Origin: UBA3076 sp964646435
Lineage (GTDB): Bacteria > Desulfobacterota > Dissulfuribacteria > Dissulfuribacterales > UBA3076
Assembly (NCBI GenBank): GCA_964646435.1
Contig: CAZYEJ010000003.1
Location: 1-64,000 of the forward strand
Length of the DNA stretch: 64,000 nt
Direction: 5' to 3'
The notes under the pieces were generated by a model. The model searched no databases. It was given only the letters and a program-made list of their open reading frames with translations, and had not been told where the DNA came from. A program made the translations under genes and the position numbers. Positions 35,246 to 43,792 of the stretch are shown piece after piece (position 1 is the stretch's first letter; each line of letters opens with the position of its first letter).

Positions 35246-36657
35246 TATCAAAAATCTGGTATCTTCATTATATGTATAATCGCCTTTTTTACCTCTGCCT
35301 TTTGACCTTTGCCTTTATATCTTTGGCCTCTTCTGCCTTCGCAATGATGTCTATTGAGGAAGAACAGGAAATGAGAGATAAATTGCTGCGCATGGTTGAG
35401 TCCCAAGTCCCACTGATAAAAGATCCGGAAATTGTCGGATATGTGTCCGGTGTAGGCCAAAAAGTGCTTAACCAGGTTGACGGTAAATTTTTTGACTACG
35501 AGTTTTTCGTCATACAGGATGATGGACTGAACGCCTTTGCCATGCCCGGAGGTCTTGTATTCGTACACACGGGGCTGCTTGAGGTCATAGATACTGAAAA
35601 TGAACTGCTGTGCGTCCTTGCCCATGAAACAGGTCACGTTCAGGGAAGACATATAGCCAGGCGAATGGAGCGGATGCAGCGGATAAACATAGCCACTGCC
35701 GCCATAGCCATAGCCGGACTCTTTTTGGGACAAGGACAGGTGGGTTCTGCCATATTCGCAACTTCAGGCGCACTAAATGCCTCTATCGCCCTTAAATACA
35801 GTCGCGCAGACGAAGAAGAGGCAGACCGGAGGGCGTGTCAGTGGGTATGTAAGGCCGGTTATGATCCCCGTGGGCTGATTACGGTCTTAAAAAAAATGCA
35901 GAAATATCGCTGGCTCGGGACAAGCGCCATACCCAGTTACCTCTCCACCCACCCAGTAGACAGCGAGAGGGTGACCTATCTGGAAGATCTCTGGGACAGG
36001 AAGCGATGTGTAGAAAAGTTCCCGGAAGATCTATTCAGGCTGAGAAAGATACAGGTCAAGATAAGGGTCTTGACTCATGATCCAATGGTCACGACAAAAT
36101 ACTACAAACGGGAACTCAGTGCCACTCCGGACGATATGTTCCTCCTCTATGGTCTTGCTCAGTCGCTCCTTGCCGCCAGGGAATACGATAAGGCCCTGAA
36201 GGCATATGATAATCTTGTGTCTTCAGCCCCGGAAAGACCTGAGTTTAAAGTGGATCAAGGAAGGGCCTACTTCGCGGCAGGAAAGTATCAAAAAGCCATC
36301 TCGACCGTAGGTCCGTACAGCAAAAAACATCCCGGAGATTCAACTGCCAGGTTCTTCCTGGCCAGGGCGTATCTTGAACAAGGAAAACCGGCTGAGGCCC
36401 TTCCCGTACTTAAAACCCTGAAACAATCCTGGCCTGATCCCGCAAGTATTTACTTGCAACTGGGTAGGTGTTTCGCTGCTCTCGAAAAACAGGGTGAGGC
36501 ACACTACTATTTCTACCGTCACTATGAGGCTATAGGAAATCAGCAATCTGCCCGATATCACAAGGATAAGGCCCTGAAGCTGCTTCCGGCGGACAGCAAA
36601 CTTTACAAAGATCTTAAATGCGATAAAAATCAGGAAAGCCCTAAACCATTAAATTAG
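35242..36657 (+). CDS. M48 family metallopeptidase with TPR repeats (BepA-like)
   Basis: The protein has a signal sequence (LFYLCLLTFAFISLASSAFA, start at 35242 or the later ATG at 35272). The peptidase domain shows the zinc motif HETGH in LLCVLAHETGHVQGRHIARR and the third ligand region YSRADEEEADRRACQW. At least four TPR units follow from about residue 290 (LYGLAQSLLAAREYDKALKA, VDQGRAYFAAGKYQKAIST). This is the layout of BepA/YfgC, a periplasmic protease-chaperone that controls outer-membrane protein and LPS-transport assembly. The start overlaps the stop of the KptA-like gene by four bases, so the two genes are coupled. Confidence 0.88.
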   Translation: MISKIWYLHYMYNRLFYLCLLTFAFISLASSAFAMMSIEEEQEMRDKLLRMVESQVPLIKDPEIVGYVSGVGQKVLNQVDGKFFDYEFFVIQDDGLNAFAMPGGLVFVHTGLLEVIDTENELLCVLAHETGHVQGRHIARRMERMQRINIATAAIAIAGLFLGQGQVGSAIFATSGALNASIALKYSRADEEEADRRACQWVCKAGYDPRGLITVLKKMQKYRWLGTSAIPSYLSTHPVDSERVTYLEDLWDRKRCVEKFPEDLFRLRKIQVKIRVLTHDPMVTTKYYKRELSATPDDMFLLYGLAQSLLAAREYDKALKAYDNLVSSAPERPEFKVDQGRAYFAAGKYQKAISTVGPYSKKHPGDSTARFFLARAYLEQGKPAEALPVLKTLKQSWPDPASIYLQLGRCFAALEKQGEAHYYFYRHYEAIGNQQSARYHKDKALKLLPADSKLYKDLKCDKNQESPKPLN

Positions 36658-36755
36658 CCGCCTTCGGCGGGACTTCTCTGACAGGATGAACAAGATTTAC
36701 ATAATTTTCATTTATCCTGTTGATCATGTCAAAAAAATGGAAATTCCTATACTAT
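36656..36755. repeat. Dispersed ~105-bp repeat, copy 2, abutting lspA
   Basis: Same sequence blocks as 13405-13510 (AGCCGCCTTCGGC, GGACTTCTCTGACAGGAT, ATCCTGTTGATC, GGAAATTCCTATACTAT). It begins at the stop codon of the peptidase gene and ends at the ATG of lspA, so it supplies the whole leader of lspA. Confidence 0.82.
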
Positions 36756-37248
36756 GAATTTATCTACCTCCTTTTCCATAAAATCCTTTTTGTTCGTGGC
36801 TTTCCTGGTTGTGCTCGCAGATCAGGCTACCAAGGCCATGGTAATCTCTAACCTCAATCTTTATGAAGTGCGGCCTGTTTTGCAGGGATTTTTTAATATC
36901 ACTTATATAACTAACACAGGAGCTGCCTTTGGATTTATGGCAGGGTCGGATAAGTGGCGTCACATGTTTTTCCAGGTAATAAGCGTAGTCGCCCTCGGCG
37001 GTCTCATTTATCTTTATCGCACCTCGCATAGTCGCAGCTATCCTTTTTTATGGGGGATCTCTCTGGTGTTTGGCGGAGCACTGGGAAACCTGATAGACAG
37101 AATCCGCTATAGATCTGTTATTGACTTTTTGGACTTCTATGTGGGTTCATACCACTGGCCGGCCTTTAACATCGCAGATTCCGCCATAACCGTCGGCGGA
37201 GCTCTCCTGGCGTGGCATTTCTTCCGCATTACCGAAAAACAACCATGA
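36754..37248 (+). CDS. lspA: Lipoprotein signal peptidase II
   Basis: The 164-residue membrane protein has four predicted helices and the family motifs VLADQATKAMV, YITNTGAAFGF, FGGALGNLIDRIRYRSVIDF (first catalytic Asp region) and PAFNIADSAITVG (second catalytic Asp). It cleaves the signal peptides of lipoproteins after diacylglyceryl transfer in the inner membrane. The ATG at 36754 overlaps the end of the dispersed repeat, and no good Shine-Dalgarno is visible. The next in-frame ATG (36838) lies beyond TM1 and the first conserved motif, so 36754 is the best start. Translation may depend on the upstream gene. Confidence 0.93.
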   Translation: MNLSTSFSIKSFLFVAFLVVLADQATKAMVISNLNLYEVRPVLQGFFNITYITNTGAAFGFMAGSDKWRHMFFQVISVVALGGLIYLYRTSHSRSYPFLWGISLVFGGALGNLIDRIRYRSVIDFLDFYVGSYHWPAFNIADSAITVGGALLAWHFFRITEKQP

Positions 37249-37322
37249 TAACGGCATCCACCTCACAGGGGGTCCGCAGGGCAGGGGCGGCTACGATAAA
37301 ATATTTATTTTGCCAAAAGGTA

Positions 37323-37350
37323 TTGCATTCCAAAAAAGCGTAATTATATT
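37323..37350 (+). promoter_or_regulatory. Predicted sigma-70 promoter of groESL
   Basis: TTGCAT at 37323-37328 and TATATT at 37345-37350 are separated by 16 bp. The CIRCE element starts at the end of the -10 box, so bound HrcA would block RNA polymerase. Confidence 0.7.
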
Positions 37351-37375
37351 AGCACTCGTCGTTAGCGAGTGCTAA
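37349..37375. promoter_or_regulatory. CIRCE operator (HrcA binding site)
   Basis: A perfect match to TTAGCACTC-N9-GAGTGCTAA: left arm 37349-37357, right arm 37367-37375. HrcA represses groESL through this element in many bacteria, with release on heat shock. It lies about 160 bp upstream of groES. Confidence 0.97.
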
Positions 37376-37536
37376 TAAAACAGGATGGCCATCCTTTTAA
37401 ACCGCTAAGATAAAACCATATACGAGATACCCTTTGGGGACTCACATGAAGTCGTTCGCTTTTTGGCCCAAGGCTTTCGGCTCATTTTAATTTATTTATT
37501 CTGAATAATTTTATAGCAAAAAGGAGAAAAAATGCT

Positions 37537-37827
37537 ATGAAAATTCGTCCGTTACACGACCGAATTTTGGTAACACGCTTACAGGAAAAAGAGAAGACCA
37601 AGGGTGGAATTATCATCCCTGACAGTGCAAAAGAAAAGCCCGCTGAGGGAAAAGTCATCTCTGCCGGAAACGGTAAGATCCTTGAAAACGGCGAGATCAG
37701 AGCCCTGGATGTAAAAGATGGGGATCGTATCCTGTTCAGCAAGTACTCCGGCACAGAGGTAAAAATCGACGGAGAAGAATATCTGATAATGAGAGAAGAC
37801 GACGTCCTTGGTATTATTGAAGACTAG
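37537..37827 (+). CDS. groES: Co-chaperonin GroES
   Basis: The 96-residue protein contains KIRPLHDRILVTRLQEKEKT and KGGIIIPDSAKEKPAEGKVI, with the mobile loop that contacts GroEL, and the beta-hairpin segment DGDRILFSKYSGTEVKIDGE. It ends LIMREDDVLGIIED. It caps the GroEL ring as a heptamer. An AAGGAG site lies just upstream of the ATG. It is the first gene of the CIRCE-controlled groES-groEL operon; 29 bases separate it from groEL. Length and sequence are normal throughout. Confidence 0.97.
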   Translation: MKIRPLHDRILVTRLQEKEKTKGGIIIPDSAKEKPAEGKVISAGNGKILENGEIRALDVKDGDRILFSKYSGTEVKIDGEEYLIMREDDVLGIIED

Positions 37828-37856
37828 TTAAACTAACAACGGAGGTTAAGCAAACA

Positions 37857-39494
37857 ATGTCAGCCAAAGAAATTAAGTACAACATAAAGGCCAGGGAGGC
37901 CATGTTAACAGGCATTGATTCCCTGTCCAATGCAGTCAGAGTAACCCTTGGTCCCAAGGGCCGCAACGTCATCATTGAAAAATCCTTTGGGTCTCCGGTC
38001 ATCACAAAAGATGGCGTTACCGTGGCCAAGGAAATCGAGCTTGAGGACAAGTTCGAAAACATGGGTGCCCAGATGGTAAAGGAAGTGGCATCCAAGACCA
38101 GTGATATTGCAGGCGACGGCACTACCACCGCAACTATACTTGCTCAGGCTATATATACAGAGGGGTCAAAGCTGGTGGCTGCCGGAGTCAATCCCATGGC
38201 TCTTAAGAGGGGAATTGACAAGGCTGTTGAGGTTGTCGTAGACGGGCTCAAGAAAATGTCCAAGCCCACCAAGGACCAGAAGGAGATCGCCCAGGTAGGT
38301 ACTATATCCGCCAATAACGATCCCACCATTGGTAACATCATTGCCGAGGCTATGGACAAGGTCGGCAAGGAAGGGGTCATTACGGTAGAAGAGGCCAAGG
38401 CCATGGAGACCTCTCTCGATGTGGTGGAGGGCATGCAGTTTGATCGCGGCTACTCCTCTCCCTATTTCGCAACAGATCCGGAAAAAATGCAGTGCGTACT
38501 GGCAGATCCCTATATCCTGATCCACGAGAAAAAGATCAGCAACATGAAAGACCTTCTGCCAATCCTTGAGCAAATCGCAAAGATGGGCAAACCCCTTATG
38601 ATCATATCAGAGGATGTTGAGGGCGAAGCTCTGGCCACTTTAGTGGTAAACAAGCTCAGGGGGACCCTCCAGACTTGCGCAGTAAAGGCCCCGGGTTTCG
38701 GAGACAGGCGTAAGGCCATGATGGAGGATATCGCCATTTTGACCGGTGGTGAGATGGTAGCAGAAGACCTGGGTATCAAGCTCGAAAACGTATCTATCAA
38801 TAACCTCGGGACGGCAAAAAGAGTTATAATTGACAAGGATAATACTACTATTATTGATGGTGCCGGTTCCAAAGAAAAGATTGAGGGCCGTGTAAGGCTA
38901 ATCCGTGCACAGGTCGATGAAACATCCTCTGACTACGACAGGGAGAAGCTGCAAGAGCGCCTTGCCAAACTCATCGGAGGAGTTGCGGTCATTAACGTCG
39001 GCGCAGCCACTGAAACCGAGATGAAAGAAAAAAAGGCCAGGGTGGAAGATGCTCTGAACGCCACAAGGGCTGCAGTAGAAGAGGGAATAATCCCTGGCGG
39101 TGGTACTGCCTATCTCCGTTGCCTGGACGCACTGAACGATCTCAAAGTAGATAACCAGGAAGAAAAGCACGGGGTTAATATCATCAAAAGGGCCATCGAA
39201 GAGCCTCTGCGGCAAATTGCCAACAATGCCGGGCATGAGGGTTCCGTTATTGTTGAATATGTAAAGTCCAAAAGTGGAGATGTTGGTTTTAACGCTGAAA
39301 AGGGTGAATATGAAGATCTTATGCAGGTAGGAATCATTGATCCGACAAAGGTCTCCCGCACAGCACTTCAAAATGCTGCCAGCGTCTCCAGTCTGCTCAT
39401 TACCACAGAGGCCATGGTCGCTGAGATTCCCAAGGAAGAGCCGGCAATGGGTGGTATGCCCGGCGGGGGTATGCCCCCAGGTGGTATGATGTAA
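37857..39494 (+). CDS. groEL: Chaperonin GroEL
   Basis: The 545-residue protein shows the ATP-binding segment VTLGPKGRNVIIEKSFGSPV, GDGTTTATILAQAI with the catalytic aspartate, the apical domain (YFATDPEKMQCVLADPYILI), IIPGGGTAYLRCLDAL, and a GGM-type tail (MGGMPGGGMPPGGMM). It forms the double heptameric ring that refolds proteins with GroES. A strong ribosome site, CGGAGG, precedes the start. A strong terminator follows at 39553-39590. This appears to be a typical single-copy housekeeping chaperonin. Confidence 0.98.
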   Translation: MSAKEIKYNIKAREAMLTGIDSLSNAVRVTLGPKGRNVIIEKSFGSPVITKDGVTVAKEIELEDKFENMGAQMVKEVASKTSDIAGDGTTTATILAQAIYTEGSKLVAAGVNPMALKRGIDKAVEVVVDGLKKMSKPTKDQKEIAQVGTISANNDPTIGNIIAEAMDKVGKEGVITVEEAKAMETSLDVVEGMQFDRGYSSPYFATDPEKMQCVLADPYILIHEKKISNMKDLLPILEQIAKMGKPLMIISEDVEGEALATLVVNKLRGTLQTCAVKAPGFGDRRKAMMEDIAILTGGEMVAEDLGIKLENVSINNLGTAKRVIIDKDNTTIIDGAGSKEKIEGRVRLIRAQVDETSSDYDREKLQERLAKLIGGVAVINVGAATETEMKEKKARVEDALNATRAAVEEGIIPGGGTAYLRCLDALNDLKVDNQEEKHGVNIIKRAIEEPLRQIANNAGHEGSVIVEYVKSKSGDVGFNAEKGEYEDLMQVGIIDPTKVSRTALQNAASVSSLLITTEAMVAEIPKEEPAMGGMPGGGMPPGGMM

Positions 39495-39552
39495 AACAGA
39501 TAAAAATGCTATTGCAAAATCCGTTTTCTTAGATCTTGCAAGATAAAAGCAT

Positions 39553-39590
39553 AAAGGCCTCTCTGTTAACCAGAGAGGCCTTTTCTTTTT
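39553..39590 (+). terminator. Rho-independent terminator of groESL
   Basis: A perfect 13-bp stem (AAAGGCCTCTCTG, 39553-39565, and its complement 39571-39583) with a 5-nt loop, followed by a T-rich run. Confidence 0.95.
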
Positions 39591-39591
39591 T

Positions 39592-39746
39592 GTGAGCGTT
39601 CACAGGGCACCACATCTGCTTTATTGTCGGGTGAAGTACAGGAAGTACGTCTGCGTACCCATACGCCTTGCATCTGCAGCACCCTGTAAACGCTCACAGT
39701 TCGGTGGGTTGCGGTAAAACGGGTGTTGTAACTCCGTGAACGGCTA
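39592..39746 (+). repeat. 155-bp palindromic dispersed repeat, copy A
   Basis: It begins GTGAGCGTTCACAGGGCACC and contains GAAGTACAGGAAGTACGTCT. The complementary arm GCACCCTGTAAACGCTCAC follows, and it ends with GGTGGGTTGCGGTAAAACGG and CTCCGTGAACGGC. It lies directly after the groEL terminator. The rest of 39747-39926 shows no gene. Confidence 0.9.
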
Positions 39747-39926
39747 CCCTTTTTTAGGCGTTCAGTGTTATCTTTCTTATAACCGCAAGTCGATGTATAT
39801 TTTTAAAAGCCTTTAAATCCCATAAACTTTGAGATAAAACCCTTTTCGACCGATCAGTTATTATATCATGTCTATATGGAAACTCATGACTGACAAGAAA
39901 ACAGGTCAAAAAGGACGCGATCAATC

Positions 39927-41456
39927 ATGCTTGCTATAGCAAAAAGTGGAGTTGTTGTTGGGATAAAGGCCTTTCCCATAGAAATTGAGGTAGATGTTTC
40001 GTCAGGACTTCCTTCTTTCAACATGGTTGGACTCCCTGAAGGGGCGGTTAAGGAAAGCAGGGAAAGGGTCAAAAGCGCTATTAAAAATTGCGGCTATCCG
40101 TTTCCCACCCAGAGGATTACAGTCAATCTCGCACCGGCAGACATGAAAAAAGAGGGGTCAGCCCTGGATCTCCCCATAGCCTGCGCCATTCTGTGCGCCA
40201 CGGAGATAATACCACAGGAAATACTTAGTAAATACTGCCTTGCGGGAGAACTATCCCTTGATGGTACATTGAAATCCACAAGGGGTATGCTTCCTCTTTC
40301 TCTCGCGGCCAGGGACTGGAACCTGAATGGTTTCATAGTTCCCAAAAAAAATGCCCCTGAGGCCGCCGTAGTGAGAGAAACCGCCGTACTTCCGGCAAAT
40401 CATCTCTCCGAGGTAGTGGAGTTCTTGCTGAACAAGATTAAGATCGAACCTTTGCAAATTGATCTGAACGAACTATTCAAGGAGCGGAAATCCCTATATG
40501 GGGACTTTCAAGACGTAATCGGCCAGGAACATGCAAAAAGGGCCCTTGAGGTAGCTGCTGCAGGCGGTCACAACGTGCTTATGATAGGCCCGCCCGGGTC
40601 CGGAAAGACCATGTTGGCAAAACGCATTCCCTCAATCCTTCCCTCTCTCACCTTTGAAGAAGCCCTTGAAACCACTACGATATACAGCATAGCAGGGCTT
40701 TTGCATTCAGACGAGCCCTTAATCACTTTAAGGCCTTTTTGCTCACCCCATCACACCATCTCGGATGCTGGCCTAATTGGCGGAGGAACTGTGCCAAGGC
40801 CGGGCCAGGTAAGCCTTGCCCACAACGGTGTGCTGTTCCTGGATGAGCTGCCGGAATTCAAAAAGAATGTACTGGAAAGCCTTAGACAGCCTATTGAAGA
40901 TGGAGTGGTGACCATTTCAAGGGCCGTTATTACACTCTCCTTTCCGGCAAGGTTTACGCTTGTGGCTGCCCAGAATCCCTGTCCTTGCGGGCATTTAGGA
41001 GATCCCAGAAATAAGTGCTCTTGCCTTCCAAGTCAGATAATTCGTTATCGTAACCGGATATCAGGTCCTTTGCTGGACCGTATAGATATTCAAATCGAGG
41101 TTCCTGCCGTACCCTATTCGGAACTCAGTCATGCAAGGCGGGGGGAAAGCTCAGCCTCAATCAGAAAAAGGGTAATCAGGGCCAGAAAGATACAGGAACA
41201 ACGATTTAAGGATATCTCCATCCACTGCAATTCGCAAATGTCTTCAAAAGAACTGAGGTCTTTCTGCAAATTGTCAGAAGAAAACAGGGCATTTCTGGAG
41301 GCCGTTGCAAACAAACTCGCCTTGAGCGCAAGGGCATTTCATAGGATAATAAAAATAGGAAGGACTATTGCGGATCTTGAGGAATCAACTACCGTAACCC
41401 TGGCCCATTTGTCCGAGGCCGTACAATATAGAAGCCTTGATCGTGAAAGGATATAA
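39927..41456 (+). CDS. comM: ComM/YifB family Mg-chelatase-like AAA ATPase
   Basis: The 509-residue protein has an N-terminal Lon-like (ChlI) domain (VVVGIKAFPIEIEVDVSSGL, FNMVGLPEGAVKESRERVKS). The AAA core follows, with Walker A MIGPPGSGKTMLAKRIPSIL, Walker B GVLFLDELPEFKKNVLESLR, the Cys cluster AQNPCPCGHLGDPRNKCSCL, and a C-terminal Mg_chelatase_C part (SARAFHRIIKIGRTIADLEE). In naturally competent bacteria ComM is a branch-migration helicase acting in homologous integration of DNA; elsewhere the role is unknown. It is a stand-alone gene with no visible partner. Its length is normal. Confidence 0.94.
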   Translation: MLAIAKSGVVVGIKAFPIEIEVDVSSGLPSFNMVGLPEGAVKESRERVKSAIKNCGYPFPTQRITVNLAPADMKKEGSALDLPIACAILCATEIIPQEILSKYCLAGELSLDGTLKSTRGMLPLSLAARDWNLNGFIVPKKNAPEAAVVRETAVLPANHLSEVVEFLLNKIKIEPLQIDLNELFKERKSLYGDFQDVIGQEHAKRALEVAAAGGHNVLMIGPPGSGKTMLAKRIPSILPSLTFEEALETTTIYSIAGLLHSDEPLITLRPFCSPHHTISDAGLIGGGTVPRPGQVSLAHNGVLFLDELPEFKKNVLESLRQPIEDGVVTISRAVITLSFPARFTLVAAQNPCPCGHLGDPRNKCSCLPSQIIRYRNRISGPLLDRIDIQIEVPAVPYSELSHARRGESSASIRKRVIRARKIQEQRFKDISIHCNSQMSSKELRSFCKLSEENRAFLEAVANKLALSARAFHRIIKIGRTIADLEESTTVTLAHLSEAVQYRSLDRERI

Positions 41457-41705
41457 GTCTTTTAGCTTATTGATAGTGGACCTTGCCCACCCTACGAATT
41501 GTCTCGTTTTAAGTTGGTAGCCACATTTAGTATATAAAATACAATATATAGTGAATTGATGGACCATATATCTACAATATATTGTGAAAAAACTCTTGCG
41601 TGCAGGAGCGGTAGGCCCAAAATTGAGAGGTTAGCGGTTAGCTATGGTAGCCAAGACCAATTCCTTAACTTTAGCTCACTTTAGGCACTTATTAAGGATT
41701 TTTTT

Positions 41706-42986
41706 ATGTTAGAAATAAAATTCATTAGGGAAAACAGCGACTTGGTTGACAAAGCCCTCAAGGCCCGAGGCAACGATCTCGACCTTGAGTCTCTACTTAA
41801 GGTTGACTCACAAAGGAGAAAATTACTTCAAGAGGTAGAAGACCTTAGAAATCTCAGAAACCGGGTATCAGAGGAAATAGGGAGACAAAAAAAAGCAAAA
41901 AAAGATGCTGAAGAACTCATAGCCCAAATGAAAGAGGTTGCTTCCAGAATCAAGAAACTAGACAACCTTCTTGAGGTAAAGGAGGCCTCTCTTAACGAAT
42001 ATCTTTTTTCCATGCCCAACATCCCCCATCCTTCTGTGCCGGTTGGTAAGGATGAGACAAAAAATCCGGTCATAAGGACCTGGGGAGACATATTAGAGTT
42101 TGATTTCAAACCGGTTCCACACTGGGAGATAGGAGAAAGGCTGAACATTCTCGACTTTGAAAGGGCTGCAAAGATCGCAGGTGCAAGATTCGCGGTTTAC
42201 CGAGGGTTGGGAGCAAAAATCGAAAGGGCCTTAATCAATTTTATGTTGGATTTGCACCAGGACCTCCACGGTTACACGGAAATCCTTCCGCCCTTCATTG
42301 TAAACGAAAAGTCCCTCTTAGGCACAGGCCAACTTCCAAAGTTTGCTGACGATCTGTTCAAGCTGGAAAACTGGAACTACTATCTAATACCAACTGCGGA
42401 AGTACCCATTACGAACTTGCATCGCGATGAAATCCTCGACGAGGAGATGTTACCAATCCAGTATATGGCCTACACGCCCTGTTTTCGATCAGAGGCAGGA
42501 TCATATGGTAAAGATACCAGGGGCATAGTGCGGCAACACCAGTTCAACAAAGTGGAACTTGTTAAATTCTGCCAGCCGGAACATTCTTATACTGAGTTGG
42601 AATCATTGCTTTTAGACGCTGAAGAGGTTTTGCAAAAACTTAATCTCCCATATAGGACCATTGAGTTATGTACTGGAGACCTTGGTTTTTCCGCTTCAAA
42701 AACCTATGACATAGAGGTGTGGCTCCCTGGGCAAAACAGGTTCTGCGAAATCTCTTCCTGTAGTAATTTTGAGGCCTTTCAGGCAAGACGAGCGAATATA
42801 CGCTATCGCCCCAAAGGACAGACAAAAACCCGTTTATTGCACACATTAAATGGTTCCGGGCTGGCAGTAGGACGTACTCTTGTTGCTATATTGGAAAACT
42901 ACCAGCAGAAAGACGGCAGCGTCTTGGTTCCTGAGGCCTTGATCAAATATATGCGGGGTGTCGAAAGAATTACGAGACAAAAATAG
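41706..42986 (+). CDS. serS: Seryl-tRNA synthetase
   Basis: The N-terminal long coiled-coil tRNA-binding arm (residues about 1-110: SLLKVDSQRRKLLQEVEDLR, KKAKKDAEELIAQMKEVASR) is followed by the class II core. The core contains FVIPTAEVP-like LIPTAEVPITNLHRDEI, motif 2 FRSEAGSYGKDTRGIVRQHQ with FNKVEL, and motif 3 LNGSGLAVGRTLVAILENYQ. It charges tRNA-Ser and selenocysteine tRNA with serine. The 426-residue length is normal. No T-box or other leader is visible in the 249 bp upstream, where a short run of 7-nt repeats (about 41625-41647) occurs. Confidence 0.97.
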   Translation: MLEIKFIRENSDLVDKALKARGNDLDLESLLKVDSQRRKLLQEVEDLRNLRNRVSEEIGRQKKAKKDAEELIAQMKEVASRIKKLDNLLEVKEASLNEYLFSMPNIPHPSVPVGKDETKNPVIRTWGDILEFDFKPVPHWEIGERLNILDFERAAKIAGARFAVYRGLGAKIERALINFMLDLHQDLHGYTEILPPFIVNEKSLLGTGQLPKFADDLFKLENWNYYLIPTAEVPITNLHRDEILDEEMLPIQYMAYTPCFRSEAGSYGKDTRGIVRQHQFNKVELVKFCQPEHSYTELESLLLDAEEVLQKLNLPYRTIELCTGDLGFSASKTYDIEVWLPGQNRFCEISSCSNFEAFQARRANIRYRPKGQTKTRLLHTLNGSGLAVGRTLVAILENYQQKDGSVLVPEALIKYMRGVERITRQK

Positions 42987-43000
42987 TAGCCGTTCACGGC

Positions 43001-43172
43001 TTGAAATTGGAAATTGGAAAAAAATGAAACGAGTTTACGGGTTGGATGTTTATATGGCACTAGTGGGCAGGACACCGTAGGCTATCGGTTAATACGATCA
43101 ACAACAGTACAAAAGCATGAAAGCCTATTTTCTAATTTCAAGTTTCTAGTTTCTGCTTTCCAATTTCTAATT
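43001..43172. repeat. 172-bp element with 7-nt-period arms
   Basis: The left arm (43001-43020) is ttgaaattggaaattggaaa. The right arm (43130-43171) is a string of heptads tttctaa, tttcaag, tttctag, tttctgc, tttccaa, tttctaa, roughly complementary to the left. It lies between the converging serS and HAD genes and reaches the HAD stop codon. Confidence 0.75.
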
Positions 43173-43787
43173 AGAGAGGATTGTTTTTATATGATCAAAA
43201 TGTTCCACGTGAAACATTGCCTTTAAGTCCCTGTTTTTATAAGCAATTAATGGAATTTCAGCTCTGTAAGCAACCATTTCATCCACAACCGAGTCCCCTA
43301 TATAGATGGCTCGATCTTTCCCAACCCCCAAAGTCTCTAATATCTTGAATACACCTTCCGGGTCTGGTTTGGGGTTATTCACATCAAGGGCACAAACAAT
43401 AATATCAAACCACTTATCCATTCCAAATATCTTAACAACCCTTGACATTGTGGTGCTTCGGTTTGTGGATACAGCAGTTAACATTGGTGGTCTAATGGCT
43501 TCTATTGCGTCACCGACGCCCGGCTCCATAATTAAACAATCAAGAAAACGGGTGTAATCCAGGGTCTGAGCATAAACCAGGGCTTCTTTCTGATCTGACA
43601 AATCATCCCTAAACAAATACTTTACAGATTTCTCGGCCGTGTGCATGTGTACAAAAGTCAGTTCTTTATCGTTCATTAGCCCACGGCCGAATTCCTCAAG
43701 TATTGCATTATAATATGCCCTGTTGGCCTCTCTGGAATCCAGGAGCACCCCGTCGCAATCAAATATGGCTAGATCAAACCGACTCAT
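43167..43787 (-). CDS. HAD family hydrolase (phosphoglycolate phosphatase-like)
   Basis: The four HAD motifs are present: I FDLAIFDCDGVLLDS, II MLTAVSTNRSTTMS, III the Lys in NPKPDPEGVF, IV AIYIGDSVVDEMVAYRAEIP. The helical cap between I and II (residues about 15-80) is of the phosphoglycolate phosphatase/beta-phosphoglucomutase class. The substrate is unknown. The C-terminal residues KAMFHVEHFDHIK are encoded by a parS site (43201-43216), so the end of the protein is dictated partly by a DNA partition signal. The gene is downstream of the MidA-like gene on the same strand, with 5 bp between. Confidence 0.85.
   Translation of the reverse strand: MSRFDLAIFDCDGVLLDSREANRAYYNAILEEFGRGLMNDKELTFVHMHTAEKSVKYLFRDDLSDQKEALVYAQTLDYTRFLDCLIMEPGVGDAIEAIRPPMLTAVSTNRSTTMSRVVKIFGMDKWFDIIVCALDVNNPKPDPEGVFKILETLGVGKDRAIYIGDSVVDEMVAYRAEIPLIAYKNRDLKAMFHVEHFDHIKTILSN
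43201..43216. promoter_or_regulatory. parS: parS centromere site (ParB binding)
   Basis: TGTTCCACGTGAAACA is a full match to the bacterial consensus TGTTNCACGTGAAACA. It is located in the 3' end of the HAD gene, 2 kb from dnaN. parS sites cluster around the chromosomal origin and load ParB for chromosome segregation. Confidence 0.9.
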
Positions 43788-43792
43788 TTTTT

